Assembly: GCA_039808025.1 (NCBI GenBank)
Contig: JBDHSK010000006.1
Location: forward strand, 62,001-126,000
DNA from: Sandaracinobacteroides sp039808025
Lineage (GTDB): Bacteria; Pseudomonadota; Alphaproteobacteria; Sphingomonadales; Sphingomonadaceae
Direction: 5' to 3'
DNA: 64,000 bases
In this document: one piece after another, positions 1-9,216 of the stretch
Position numbering within the stretch: the first letter of the stretch is position 1
Layout of the letters: each line of letters begins with the position of its first letter
The notes under the pieces: model-generated
What the model was told of the DNA's origin: nothing
The model's database searches: none
The model's input: the letters and a program-made list of their open reading frames with translations, nothing else
Made by a program: the position numbers and the translations under genes

Positions 1-2
1 TC

Positions 3-1010
3 GTTTCCCTTGTTACGTTGTGGGAATATCATGTCGGCTACACGCCATGGGCCTACAGCGTACCTTCATTCCTCGGCATGGATCCGATGGTTGTTGAAAG
101 AATGCAGAACGTCCGGCTACGCACAGGTGAATACCGGGCATCCTCCATCTTCCTGACAGAAGTGACATATGGCGAGTTTTTCGGTATTGTGCTGCCGTTT
201 GTGCTGCTTGGCATCATGTCAGCACCGAAACCATGGCAAAAGATCCTGGGGTTCATGGCGTATGTGCTGCTTTTTGTAGCTGCGGTGATGAATAATTCTC
301 GCACATCCATGGTGGGTTTTCTGGTGGTTACGACCGGATTCTTCGCCCTGTGGGTACTTCGGCTATATGGTCGCGGACTGAAGCGCAACGACCTGTTTTC
401 AACGTCGATTTTCCTGGCCCTGCCTTTTATCGGCATACTCATTGCAACCATCATTCTTGTGTCTGACAGACTGAGGGTCCGCGTCCTCGGCGGGTCAGAG
501 CATGCGGCATCCAATGCGGGCCGCGAAGCTCAGTGGGACATGGCTATCCCCGTGATAACCCGCAATCCCATTGGTCACGGCATGGGCACAGTCCAGCAAC
601 ATGTGCCGTATACGAACCTGGCCGGCGATTTCACTATCGACAGCTATCCCATCAACCTTCTGGTGGAATACGGTGTGCCCGGCTTCCTGCTTTTCGTGGC
701 CTTCTTTGTCGTGGCAGCCTATATGGGCGTGCGTGTATTCCTGCGAGGGGAAACACGCGACGAGGAAGTCGCCGGCGCTGCGGCGCTCAGCATTATCTCG
801 TTCCTCATCACACGCACGGTGATGAGTTCCGAGACGGGGCACATCTATGTATATCCGTTGGCAGGCCTTATTCTGGCGCAATGGTATATGCAGAAAGTGC
901 GTGACGGGTGGAAGCCGTCCCATGTCTATCGCCCGTCCACACGGCAGGTGCCGGGGCTTGCCCACGGCGTTGTCCAGCGATCGGCTCCACCGGTTTCCGG
1001 TCGGCCCTGA
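3..1010 (+). CDS. O-antigen ligase / Wzy-like polymerase, 5' truncated by window edge
   Basis: A polytopic inner-membrane protein of the O-antigen ligase (Wzy_C) type, which would join or polymerise surface polysaccharide on the periplasmic side. The reading frame is open back to the first base, so the N-terminus lies outside the window. Several hydrophobic helices are visible. The family signature is present: a GREAQW segment followed by NPIGHGMG, then SYPINLLVEYGVPGF, matching the large periplasmic loop and the helix after it. The stop is 3 bases before the start of the next gene, an acyltransferase, so the two are probably co-transcribed as the end of an exopolysaccharide cluster. Whether it is a ligase or a polymerase cannot be told from sequence. 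Confidence 0.85.
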   Translation, partial: VSLVTLWEYHVGYTPWAYSVPSFLGMDPMVVERMQNVRLRTGEYRASSIFLTEVTYGEFFGIVLPFVLLGIMSAPKPWQKILGFMAYVLLFVAAVMNNSRTSMVGFLVVTTGFFALWVLRLYGRGLKRNDLFSTSIFLALPFIGILIATIILVSDRLRVRVLGGSEHAASNAGREAQWDMAIPVITRNPIGHGMGTVQQHVPYTNLAGDFTIDSYPINLLVEYGVPGFLLFVAFFVVAAYMGVRVFLRGETRDEEVAGAAALSIISFLITRTVMSSETGHIYVYPLAGLILAQWYMQKVRDGWKPSHVYRPSTRQVPGLAHGVVQRSAPPVSGRP

Positions 1011-1013
1011 TCC

Positions 1014-2191
1014 ATGCCGATGATTGAAAATGCCCCCCTGGCCCCGATACAGGTTCAGGACGGCAGCGCACCCGTGCGATATCGGACCATCGGCGAAAAA
1101 CTCGATGCCACCAACGGTTTCGGTCCGGGGTTCAATATGCTTCGGCTCATTCTCGCCAGCGGTGTGGTATTCTGGCATTGCTTTCCCATAACCGTTGGCA
1201 CCCCTGAACAGATTGAGGAAACACCGTTGTGGTTTCTCGTCAGTTCGATGGTGCCGATGTTTTTTGCGCTTTCCGGGTTTCTGGTGATTGCCAGTGCCGA
1301 CCGCCTGTCTGTACAGGCCTTTCTGATGAACAGGATCGCGCGGATCTTTCCCGCACTTGTTCTGGTAATCTTCGCGATGGCATTTGTGGTGGGGCCGCTG
1401 GTTACCACCGTTACTCTGCACGAGTATTTCAGCAGTCGGGTTACATGGCGTTATCTGCTGGGGCAGTGGGTCTGATCCGCTTTGAATTGCCCGGTGTTTT
1501 TGTGGATAATCCGGCCGCCGGCAACGTGAATGGTGCCTTGTGGACCGTTCCGCACGAGCTGTTGTGCTACCTGATCGTTGCCGGGCTCGTCGTTCTGGGG
1601 CTGGCACGGAAATGGTGGGCACTTACCGGGGTGCTGCTGGCCTTTTTCATTGGCGCCTTGCTGGTCGAGGTCACGCCTCCTGGCACTTTCCCGTGGTTCA
1701 TTGAACGTGTTTTGCGTTCGGTTCATTTCTCGCAAGGCGCAAAGATCATCCCCTTTTTCATGTTCGGTGCACTTGCGCACCTGGTTCGGCACCGGCTTCC
1801 CCTCAGTAAGGGGCTGGCAGCGGCTTCGCTGGCCATCGTCCTGCTGGTGGGGCTGTTTCTTGACCCGGATATCAGGAAAGATGCGCTGTTCTGGCTGCTA
1901 GCCGGACCGCCGCTCACCTACCTCACGGTCTGGTCGGGAATGGTGCATATTCCGGAGCCGCGCCTGCTGCATGGCCGCGATATCAGCTATGGTGTCTATG
2001 TCTGGCACTTCCCGGTTCTGCAGACCATCGTTCTGCTCACAGGTGTTGCCTCGTGGTGGCTTCTGGGGCTGATGGCGGTAATTCCTGTCGTTCTGGTTGC
2101 CATTTTTTCCTGGAATTATGTAGAGGGCCCGGTGCTGGCGCGGCGCCGCCGGGCCAATGCCCGCCGCAAGGCGCTGGCAAACGCAGCCTGA
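1014..2191 (+). pseudogene. Acyltransferase 3 family protein, frameshifted
   Basis: A membrane acyltransferase (acyltransferase 3/OafA-type) that would O-acylate a polysaccharide. The first frame (1014-1475) contains LRLILASGVVFWHCFP and MFFALSGFLV, the typical start of this family. It ends at a stop at 1473-1475, directly after TWRYLLGQWV. The expected continuation, with LPGVFVDNPAAGNVNGALWT and the later membrane helices, is in the -1 frame and runs to 2191. Adding a single G to the GGG at 1468-1470 would restore a continuous 392-residue protein. It is either a true frameshift mutation or a homopolymer undercall in the assembly. It follows the ligase gene by 3 bases. Confidence 0.8.
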
Positions 2192-2253
2192 CTGGTGCAT
2201 GGCCGGTGCGCCCGAACGGCTCGGGTATGGCACTCAGACAAGGACGGCATCGC

Positions 2254-3195
2254 ATGAAACTGCTTGCGGGGAACAGCAATATCGAACTGGCCATGAATGT
2301 GGCCGCCTATCTTGATATTCCGCTGACCTCGGCGTCGGTGCGCCGTTTTGCCGACGAAGAAATCTTCGTCGAGATTCACGAGAATGTGCGGGGTCAGGAT
2401 GTTTTTGTCCTGCAATCCACCTCGGCACCAGCCAACGACAATCTGATGGAACTGCTGATCTGCATCGATGCGCTGCGTCGGGCATCGGCGAAACGCATTA
2501 CCGCCGTGATTCCGTATTTCGGTTACGCAAGGCAGGATCGAAAGCCTGGCCCGCGCACGCCCATCTCGGCCAAGCTGGTGGCCAACCTCCTCACAACCGC
2601 CGGGGCATCGCGGGTGCTGTCGGTAGATCTGCACGCCGGGCAGATTCAGGGCTTCTTCGACGTGCCGGTCGACAATCTGTTTGCTGCCCCGGTGATGGCA
2701 GCCGACATCAAGGCGCGCTATCCGCAGCACAGTGCCAACATGATGGTTGTTTCACCTGATGTCGGCGGGGTGGTGCGGGCAAGGGCGCTGGCACGACGGC
2801 TCGACAATGCGCCGCTGGCGATCGTTGACAAACGACGGGAGCGCCCCGGCGAATCAGAGGTGATGAACATCATCGGCGATGTGCGCGGCCGGTTCTGCGT
2901 GCTGATCGACGATATCGCTGATTCCGCCGGCACATTGTGCAATGCCGCAAAGGCGCTGATGGATTCGGGCGCTGTCGGGGTGGTGGCCTATGTTACGCAT
3001 GGGGTTCTTTCAGGTGGCGCTGTCGCCCGGGTGGAGGGGTCGGCCCTGTCTGAACTGCTGATCACCGACAGCATTCACGCCACGCCTTCCGTGAAGGCTG
3101 CCAAGCGCATCCGCACCCTGTCGATTGCGCCGCTGCTGGGGGAAGCGATCCGCCGGATATCCGACGAAACATCGGTTTCGAGCCTGTTTGACTGA
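2254..3195 (+). CDS. prs: Ribose-phosphate pyrophosphokinase (PRPP synthetase)
   Basis: Makes phosphoribosyl pyrophosphate from ribose 5-phosphate and ATP, the precursor for purines, pyrimidines, histidine, tryptophan and NAD. The product is 313 residues, normal for the bacterial enzyme. Visible motifs are MKLLAGNSN at the start, the flexible-loop region YFGYARQDRK near residue 88, and the PRPP-binding loop DDIADSAGT near residue 218 (the more usual form is DDIIDTGGT). The frame is open further upstream, but the ATG at 2254 matches the family N-terminus. It lies 62 bases after the broken acyltransferase and is probably independent of the polysaccharide genes. Confidence 0.93.
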   Translation: MKLLAGNSNIELAMNVAAYLDIPLTSASVRRFADEEIFVEIHENVRGQDVFVLQSTSAPANDNLMELLICIDALRRASAKRITAVIPYFGYARQDRKPGPRTPISAKLVANLLTTAGASRVLSVDLHAGQIQGFFDVPVDNLFAAPVMAADIKARYPQHSANMMVVSPDVGGVVRARALARRLDNAPLAIVDKRRERPGESEVMNIIGDVRGRFCVLIDDIADSAGTLCNAAKALMDSGAVGVVAYVTHGVLSGGAVARVEGSALSELLITDSIHATPSVKAAKRIRTLSIAPLLGEAIRRISDETSVSSLFD

Positions 3196-3207
3196 CGGAG
3201 CCGCTGC

Positions 3208-3483
3208 TCAGCCAGCCAGAATATCGGCCAGTTCCGGGTGGCGCCGGGCGTAGGCGACCATGAAGCTGCACCGCGGGATGGCCTTGTGTCCGCCGGCGCG
3301 GATGGCATCAAAGGTTCCCTTGGCAAGGCGGCCGCCATAGCCCTTGCCTTCATGAACCGATGGAACTTCGGCGTGGGTGAGTTCGTAAACCCCATCCTTT
3401 TCCCGGTAGGCACAAAACGCCATCGTGCCGTCTTCCAGCGGCATTTCGAAACGGCTGGCGGCGGGATTGTCCTTCACGTCCAT
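3208..3483 (-). CDS. Small GNAT-like N-acetyltransferase (YidJ type)
   Basis: A 91-residue protein of the short GCN5-like acetyltransferase group. The acetyl-CoA loop is seen as EGKGYGGRLAKG, and the C-terminal AIPRCSFMVAYARRHPE is typical of this subfamily, whose substrate is unknown. The start at 3483 is supported by a GGAG ribosome-binding site a few bases upstream; the frame is open for another 39 codons, but that part has no family match. It converges on prs with 12 bases between the stops. Confidence 0.85.
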   Translation of the reverse strand: MDVKDNPAASRFEMPLEDGTMAFCAYREKDGVYELTHAEVPSVHEGKGYGGRLAKGTFDAIRAGGHKAIPRCSFMVAYARRHPELADILAG

Positions 3484-3644
3484 GCTCTTCTCCTTCAACC
3501 CGAACCTAACTGAGAATCGCGGCAGACGGCAATCGTTGCTGAACGGGCCAGCGACAGGCTGCAACCACAGCCCGCCTGATAAAGGCTGGCCGGTGGCCAT
3601 CCGGACTTGGCGAGTAGGAGCGCAGGTGCAATAGTGCTGCCACC

Positions 3645-4847
3645 ATGTTCTTGCTTGACCGGATGCTACGCCGCGCCATCACCATTGGCGCTCTGGAACT
3701 TATCGATTCCAACGGCAGAACCCGCCGCTACGGAGACCCGGACGCACCACCGCTGCGTGTCCGCCTGAGCGGTCGGCAAACAGCGGGGGAAATTGGCCTT
3801 AGTCCGGCCCTGGGGGCAGGTGAAGCCTATATGGATGGCCGTCTGGTCGTCGAAAATGGCGCAATCGAGGACCTTCTCGATCTGGTTACACATAACCTGA
3901 TGTGGGATCGCGACAACAAGCTGCGAGTGGGCCTTTGGGTACAGCAACGGATTGCCGCCAAATGGGGCGAGTTGAACGCGCCGCGACAGGCTCGCCGGAA
4001 TGTCGCCCACCATTACGACCTGTCGGACAAGCTGTATGAACTGTTTCTCGACCCCGAGCGTCAGTACAGTTGCGCCTATTTCCGGCCTGGCAATGATGGC
4101 CCCGATTCCGACCTCGATCAGGCCCAGCGCGACAAGCTGCACCATATTTCCAGCAAGCTGCGGCTGAAACCAGGCATGCGGGTGCTTGATATCGGCTGTG
4201 GGTGGGGCGGCATGGCCCGGCATATCCATAAGCTGACTGGCGCCGAGGTGCTGGGAATCACACTGTCGCAGGAACAGCTTCATTATGCCCGGGAAAAGGC
4301 CAGGGAACTGGGTATTGCCGACAAGGTGAAATTCGAACTGCGCGATTACCGCAAGGTAGAGGGACGATTCGATCGCATTGTTTCTGTCGGCATGTTCGAG
4401 CACGTCGGCCGCCCTAACTATGGTGTGTTTTTCGATCGTGTCGCCGAACTGCTGACCCCGGATGGCGTCGCGCTCATTCACTCGATTGGGCGAGTCTCGG
4501 GGCCGGGCGCTACCGACCCATGGACACTGAAGTATATTTTCCCCGGTGGTTATACACCGGCCCTCTCGGAGGTCATGCCGCACATCGAACGCGCGTGGCT
4601 CTGGACCACTGACATCGAGATATTGCGGACACATTATGCCCTGACCCTGGAACATTGGCTGAAACGATGCCGGGCCAGAAAGGCCGAGATCGTCGATCTG
4701 TATGACGAACGGTTCTTCCGGATGTGGGAATTCTATCTGGCGGGGGCGCGCATGGCCTTCAAGAACGATGACCATGTCGTTTTCCAGATTCAATTGGCCA
4801 GGCGCCGGGATGCCTTGCCGATCACCCGTGATTATCTTGCGGACTGA
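3645..4847 (+). CDS. cfa: Cyclopropane-fatty-acyl-phospholipid synthase family
   Basis: SAM-dependent enzyme that adds a methylene bridge across the double bond of unsaturated membrane acyl chains, modifying the inner leaflet of the membrane. The protein is 400 residues, full length for the family. It has an N-terminal lipid-binding part, then ARRNVAHHYDLSDKLYELFL, the SAM motif VLDIGCGWGG near residue 180, and SVGMFEHVG. Members of this family can also be other lipid methyltransferases, so the exact product is inferred. Its 3' end overlaps the convergent reductase gene by 16 bases. Confidence 0.88.
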   Translation: MFLLDRMLRRAITIGALELIDSNGRTRRYGDPDAPPLRVRLSGRQTAGEIGLSPALGAGEAYMDGRLVVENGAIEDLLDLVTHNLMWDRDNKLRVGLWVQQRIAAKWGELNAPRQARRNVAHHYDLSDKLYELFLDPERQYSCAYFRPGNDGPDSDLDQAQRDKLHHISSKLRLKPGMRVLDIGCGWGGMARHIHKLTGAEVLGITLSQEQLHYAREKARELGIADKVKFELRDYRKVEGRFDRIVSVGMFEHVGRPNYGVFFDRVAELLTPDGVALIHSIGRVSGPGATDPWTLKYIFPGGYTPALSEVMPHIERAWLWTTDIEILRTHYALTLEHWLKRCRARKAEIVDLYDERFFRMWEFYLAGARMAFKNDDHVVFQIQLARRRDALPITRDYLAD

Positions 4848-5860
4848 GCGCCTTTGAGATCGGCCAGCAGCCTGTCGGGGGGAACTGGCGCTGCACCTTT
4901 TTCGGCGGCTTTCACCAGTTCCAGAAGGCGCTGGTTGACGGGTGCCCGCCAGCCCAGTCTGGCCGCCAGACGGATCAGTTCGCCCTGAATATAATCGACT
5001 TCGGTGGCACGGCCGCGCTTCAGGTCGTCGGCCATTGATGATCGGGCAAACGTGTCGATCTGCGGGCGATTGCGGCCCGCCATGACGCGTTTGTACAGTG
5101 CGTCCGGCAGGGAGAGCAGCGCCGGCATCAGCCGCAGCGGCAGTGCCAGCGGATCGCGGGTTTCGATACCGGCGGCACGCAGCAGCTTCATCCCCTCGAC
5201 CATCGCCATGGCCCAGGCCCGCCGGTAGCCGCGATGCGACAGTTCACCAGCTAGCGTGAGGTCGGAAATGCTGTTGATGGCATTATTCAGGTTGATCAGC
5301 AGCTTGCCCCATTGCAATGGCTGGATGTCTGAACAGTGATCGACCGGGATCCCGGCGGCCCCGAAGATCGGGTGAAACGCGGTAAGGGCCGGGCTGGTTT
5401 CGATCACCAGCGAACCACTGGTGCCGCGATGAAAGTGGCCAGGCACTCGCTGCGCAACATTATAGGGAACCATGCCGCCGACCACCGTGTGACGGGGCAG
5501 CGTGGCCCGTAATGTCGTGACGTTGGACACACCGTTCTGCAAGGACAGGATCGCCGCTGATTCGGAGGCATGAGCCAATATCTGCGTCGCTGCCGCTGCG
5601 GTTCCTCCACTTTTCACGGTAACGATCACCAGCTCGGCCGCCGCCAAGGCCGATGGATCGGTGGTGCGGGCAAAAGCAGTGGGTGGCACGACCAGTTGCA
5701 AGCCGCAATTGTCGGTAAGGCACATGCCGGTTTGCAGTTGATCCATGGCGGCTCTGCGGCCAATCAGGGTTACGTTGGCAGCACCGGCCAGGTGCCCGCC
5801 AACCCAGCAGCCGATCATTCCAGCGCCAAGAATAGCGATATTGACAGGTCTGGCAGTCAT
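4832..5860 (-). CDS. Ketopantoate reductase family protein
   Basis: A 342-residue NAD(P)H-dependent reductase of the PanE/ApbA family; the classical member reduces 2-dehydropantoate to pantoate in coenzyme A synthesis. The N-terminal Rossmann motif is ILGAGMIGCWVGG, and SLQNGVSN and KLLINLNNAI are typical family positions. Many bacteria have several PanE-like reductases of unknown substrate, so the pantoate role is only one possibility. The start at 5860 places the Rossmann motif about 10 residues in; a second ATG at 5869 is equally possible. It diverges from the quinone oxidoreductase gene across about 55 bases that must hold both promoters. Confidence 0.82.
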   Translation of the reverse strand: MTARPVNIAILGAGMIGCWVGGHLAGAANVTLIGRRAAMDQLQTGMCLTDNCGLQLVVPPTAFARTTDPSALAAAELVIVTVKSGGTAAAATQILAHASESAAILSLQNGVSNVTTLRATLPRHTVVGGMVPYNVAQRVPGHFHRGTSGSLVIETSPALTAFHPIFGAAGIPVDHCSDIQPLQWGKLLINLNNAINSISDLTLAGELSHRGYRRAWAMAMVEGMKLLRAAGIETRDPLALPLRLMPALLSLPDALYKRVMAGRNRPQIDTFARSSMADDLKRGRATEVDYIQGELIRLAARLGWRAPVNQRLLELVKAAEKGAAPVPPDRLLADLKGAQSAR

Positions 5861-5914
5861 GCAATGCATATACCATAGATGGGGTGACAAGCCGATTTTG
5901 ACAGGAGCGAAGGT

Positions 5915-6889
5915 ATGAAATCCCTGCTGTGCGTGCGCCACGGCCCCCCCGAAGACCTTGAGCTGACCGACATTCCCACCCCGGCACCCGGCCTCGGCGA
6001 GGTGCGCATTACCGTTCGGGCAGCCGGGGTCAATTTTCCCGACAGCCTGATCATCCGCAACCTGTACCAGATGAAACCGGGCTTGCCGTTTGCACCGGGC
6101 AGCGAGGTGGCCGGGATCGTCGATGCTGTGGGAGAGGGCGTGCAACACCTGCGTCCGGGCGATCGGGTGGCTGCGCTCACCGGGATCGGCGGGTTCAGCG
6201 AACAGGTGGTGGCTCCGGCCAGCCATGTTGTCATCATCCCGGATTCCATGCCGTTCGATGAAGCGGCCGGTTTCGTCATGACCTATGCGACTTCGCACCA
6301 TGCCCTGAAACAGCGCGCGCAACTGCAACAAGGAGAGACGTTGCTGGTGCTGGGGGCCGCTGGAGGCGTAGGCCTGACGGCAGTCGAGATTGGCAAGGTG
6401 ATGGGCGCGCGGGTGATCGCTGCCGCCTCGAGCGAGGCGCGACTGGCGCTGGCCCGCAAGCACGGCGCTCATGCCACCATCGATTACAGCATCACCGACC
6501 TGCGGGAAGGTATCCGCGCTGCCACCGACGGCAAGGGGCCGGATGTGATCTATGATCCGTTAGGAGACCACTTTAGCGAACCGGCGTTCCGATCGATTGC
6601 CTGGGGTGGCCGCCACCTGGTGATCGGCTTTGCCGCTGGCGAGATCCCGAAGCTGCCGCTGAACCTGCCGTTGATCAAGGGCGCGTCGATCGTCGGGGTA
6701 TTCTGGGGTGACTTTACCCGGCGCCAGCCTGAACAGCACCATGCCAACATGCAGGAACTGCTGGCCTGGTATCAGGACGGGCGGATCAGGCCTCACATCA
6801 GCGCCCGCTATCCGCTGGCAGAAGGCGGCAAGGCCATCAGGGCGCTGATGGACCGGCAGGCGATGGGCAAGCTGATCGTCACTATCTAG
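5915..6889 (+). CDS. NADPH:quinone oxidoreductase family protein (MDR superfamily)
   Basis: A 324-residue medium-chain dehydrogenase/reductase of the zinc-free quinone oxidoreductase group. It starts with the GroES-like domain (VNFPDSLIIRNLYQ, PFAPGSEVAGIV), followed by the nucleotide-binding domain with LVLGAAGGVGLTAVEIG near residue 146. No zinc-ligand cysteines are seen. The likely reaction is NADPH-dependent reduction of a quinone or enoyl compound, but the substrate is unknown. An AGGAG ribosome-binding site precedes the ATG. The gene ends 9 bases before the stop of moaD, which lies on the other strand. Confidence 0.85.
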   Translation: MKSLLCVRHGPPEDLELTDIPTPAPGLGEVRITVRAAGVNFPDSLIIRNLYQMKPGLPFAPGSEVAGIVDAVGEGVQHLRPGDRVAALTGIGGFSEQVVAPASHVVIIPDSMPFDEAAGFVMTYATSHHALKQRAQLQQGETLLVLGAAGGVGLTAVEIGKVMGARVIAAASSEARLALARKHGAHATIDYSITDLREGIRAATDGKGPDVIYDPLGDHFSEPAFRSIAWGGRHLVIGFAAGEIPKLPLNLPLIKGASIVGVFWGDFTRRQPEQHHANMQELLAWYQDGRIRPHISARYPLAEGGKAIRALMDRQAMGKLIVTI

Positions 6890-6898
6890 GCGGCCGTA

Positions 6899-7156
6899 TC
6901 AGCCCCCGGTCAGCGGGGTGAACAGCAGCAGTTCATCTCCGGGATTTACCAGAGTCGACCAGGGGACAATCTGGCTGTTGATGGCAGCCCGCAGCCGTGA
7001 ACAATCAGTAAGTGCGCCATGGTGTGCCTGGCCCTGTGCACGGATGCGGTCGATCAACTGTGCAAGCGGCACACCAGCATCCAGAGGCACCAGTTCGTTG
7101 TCGTGGCCGATACTATCCCTGAGCCAACCGGTGTAGGTGATCCGTACCTCATTCAT
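6899..7156 (-). CDS. moaD: Molybdopterin synthase small subunit
   Basis: An 85-residue ubiquitin-fold sulfur carrier. In molybdenum cofactor synthesis its C-terminal Gly-Gly is thiocarboxylated and passes sulfur to precursor Z, together with MoaE. The protein ends FTPLTGG, which is diagnostic, and the middle GVPLAQLIDRI fits the fold. The ATG overlaps the end of pgsA by 8 bases, so translation is probably coupled. In many relatives moaE follows directly; here the next gene downstream is convergent, so moaE must be elsewhere. Confidence 0.88.
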   Translation of the reverse strand: MNEVRITYTGWLRDSIGHDNELVPLDAGVPLAQLIDRIRAQGQAHHGALTDCSRLRAAINSQIVPWSTLVNPGDELLLFTPLTGG

Positions 7157-7721
7157 TGCCGGTTACCATGTGGCGAAGTCCTACCCGCAGATAATCCCAG
7201 CCGGTGATGATGGTGAGAGCGCCTGCCAGCCACAGGGTGATGACGCCCACAGGCTGCGCCGGAAGGGCCGGCCACCAGTGGGCGCTGCCCGGGGCCAGCA
7301 CCAGGGCGCCCAGCGCCACCATCTGGAAGGTGGTTTTCCATTTGGCCAGCCGTGAAACCGGCAGGGAAATACTTGCTGTCGCCAGGAACTCCCGCAGGCC
7401 CGATACGGTGATTTCCCGCAGAATGATGACAAGCGCCGGAATGACATGCCAGCCGGCAATGTTGTTGTTATGAATCAGCATGACGATCACGGCTGCAACC
7501 ATGATCTTGTCGGCGACCGGATCGAGAAACACACCCAGTTTCGAGACGGTGCCGCTGGCGCGGGCGAGAATCCCGTCGAGATAATCGGTGATACCCGCCA
7601 GGCAATAGAGGATGAACGCCGCTGTATAACCGGCCCAGGCCGCCCGCCACATCAGAATGACGAACAGCGGCACCGCGAGGATGCGGCTTAAAGTGAGCAG
7701 GTTCGGCAGGCTCGAAAGCAT
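7149..7721 (-). CDS. pgsA: CDP-diacylglycerol-glycerol-3-phosphate 3-phosphatidyltransferase
   Basis: Integral membrane enzyme that makes phosphatidylglycerol phosphate, the committed step to phosphatidylglycerol and cardiolipin. The CDP-alcohol phosphatidyltransferase signature is complete: DYLDGILARASGTVSKLGVF followed by LDPVADK (D-x2-DG-x2-AR, then G-x3-D-x3-D). The start at 7721 gives MLSSLPNLLTLSRI, matching the family N-terminus, and a product of 190 residues; an ATG seven codons upstream is the alternative. It heads a two-gene operon with moaD. Confidence 0.93.
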   Translation of the reverse strand: MLSSLPNLLTLSRILAVPLFVILMWRAAWAGYTAAFILYCLAGITDYLDGILARASGTVSKLGVFLDPVADKIMVAAVIVMLIHNNNIAGWHVIPALVIILREITVSGLREFLATASISLPVSRLAKWKTTFQMVALGALVLAPGSAHWWPALPAQPVGVITLWLAGALTIITGWDYLRVGLRHMVTGNE

Positions 7722-7853
7722 GGAGGGAACTGTAGATTCCAAAATCAGTCAGGGCAATGACGCGCGCGCCCGTGGGGCGAATGGCACAAGTGCGGCAATG
7801 CAATCATCATCGCAGCGATTGAAGACGCCGCCGCACACGCCTATGAGGAGGAC

Positions 7854-8771
7854 ATGACCAGCACTCCGGCAACTCCTGCACCCCGCCAGCGCAAGCCCGA
7901 CTGGCTGCGGGTGCGCGCCCCGACTTCGCCAGCCATCGCCGAGACCCGCAACCTGATGCGGCGGCTGAAGCTGCATACCGTGTGCGAGGAAGCGGCGTGT
8001 CCGAATATCGGTGAATGCTGGTCGCGAAGCCATGCAACCGTGATGATTCTGGGCGATACCTGCACGCGGGCCTGCGCTTTCTGTAACATCAAGACCGGAA
8101 TGCCGAACGCGGTTGACCCGTTCGAGCCGGTAAACGTGGCAAGCGCTGCTGCCGAACTGGGCCTGAAGCACATCGTCATCACCTCGGTCGATCGCGACGA
8201 TCTGCCTGATGGTGGTGCCCGCCAGTTCGTTCGCGTGATAGAAGAACTGCGCAAGAGAACCCCTTCAACAACAATCGAAATCCTCACTCCGGATTTTCGC
8301 AACAAGCCGTTCGAGGCTGTGGAGCGGATCGTTGACGCGCGGCCCGACGTCTTCAACCACAACCTTGAAACCGTTCCACGGCTTTACCCGACAATTCGGC
8401 CGGGTGCCCGCTATTTCCATTCGTTGCGCCTGCTGGAGCAGGTGAAGAACATCGATCCCACCATCTTCACCAAATCCGGAGTGATGGTGGGGCTGGGGGA
8501 AGAACGGATGGAAGTTCATCAGGTGATGGACGACATGCGATCGGCCGATGTCGATTTCATGACCATCGGCCAGTATCTGCAGCCGACGCCACGGCATGCC
8601 AAGGTGGTGGAATTCGTCGAACCCAAGACGTTTGCAAGCTATGCCGCAATCGGTCGGGCAAAAGGTTTCCTTCTGATTGCCGCCAGCCCGCTCACCCGAT
8701 CGAGCTATCATGCTGGTGCCGATTTTGCCAAACTGCAGGCTGCCCGTCGCGCACTTCATGCCAAGGCATAA
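7854..8771 (+). CDS. lipA: Lipoyl synthase
   Basis: Radical SAM enzyme that inserts two sulfurs into octanoyl groups on the E2 and GcvH proteins to make lipoate. Both iron-sulfur clusters are intact: the auxiliary cluster cysteines at 44, 49 and 55 (CEEAACPNIGEC) and the radical SAM cysteines at 70, 74 and 77 (CTRACAFC). The length, 305 residues, is normal. A strong GAGGAGG ribosome-binding site precedes the ATG. The 3' end overlaps the next gene by 14 bases. Confidence 0.96.
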   Translation: MTSTPATPAPRQRKPDWLRVRAPTSPAIAETRNLMRRLKLHTVCEEAACPNIGECWSRSHATVMILGDTCTRACAFCNIKTGMPNAVDPFEPVNVASAAAELGLKHIVITSVDRDDLPDGGARQFVRVIEELRKRTPSTTIEILTPDFRNKPFEAVERIVDARPDVFNHNLETVPRLYPTIRPGARYFHSLRLLEQVKNIDPTIFTKSGVMVGLGEERMEVHQVMDDMRSADVDFMTIGQYLQPTPRHAKVVEFVEPKTFASYAAIGRAKGFLLIAASPLTRSSYHAGADFAKLQAARRALHAKA

Positions 8772-9216
8772 CGAATCCCGCCTGCTTCCCTGGACACCGG
8801 CCGAGATGTTCGATCTCGTCGCTGATATCCGCCGCTACCCCGAGTTTCTGCCATGGGTTGCGGCTATCCGTATCCGCGAACAGCACGAAAACGAGATGGT
8901 GGCAGACTTGTCGGTGGGTTTCCGGGCCCTGCGGGAGACCTTCACCAGCAGGGTGCAGCTTGACAGGCCGCGCCACATCGATGTCGATTATGTGTCGGGC
9001 CCGCTGAAATACCTGCACAACGACTGGTATTTCACTGCGGAATCGGGCGGTACGCGGATCGATTTTTCCGTCGACTTCGAGTTTCGTTCACGCCTGTTCG
9101 AGAGGCTGGCGGGCGCGTTCTTCCACGATGCCTTCAGGCGAATGGTCAGCAGCTTTGAAAAGCGTGCCGAAGCCCTTTACGGCAGCAGGAGCCTCAGCGC
9201 CACCAGCGCTGCCTGA
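8758..9216 (+). CDS. Coq10/RatA-family START-like lipid-binding protein
   Basis: A 152-residue protein of the polyketide cyclase/START superfamily, close to mitochondrial Coq10 and bacterial RatA. The family start is recognisable: a short basic N-terminus, then PAEMFDLVADIRRYPEFLPW, and FEFRSRLFERLAGAFF near the end. Coq10 is thought to bind ubiquinone and help it function in respiration; RatA was described as a ribosome-association toxin in E. coli. The ubiquinone role is more likely here. The ATG lies inside the end of lipA. The last 40 bases overlap the coding end of cinA on the opposite strand. Confidence 0.85.
   Translation: MPRHNESRLLPWTPAEMFDLVADIRRYPEFLPWVAAIRIREQHENEMVADLSVGFRALRETFTSRVQLDRPRHIDVDYVSGPLKYLHNDWYFTAESGGTRIDFSVDFEFRSRLFERLAGAFFHDAFRRMVSSFEKRAEALYGSRSLSATSAA

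Noticed and set aside
495..1622. Long open frame on the minus strand opposite the ligase and acyltransferase genes
   Set aside because: It is the antisense of two recognisable genes, low in hydrophobic pattern and rich in His, Arg and Gln, with no family resemblance.
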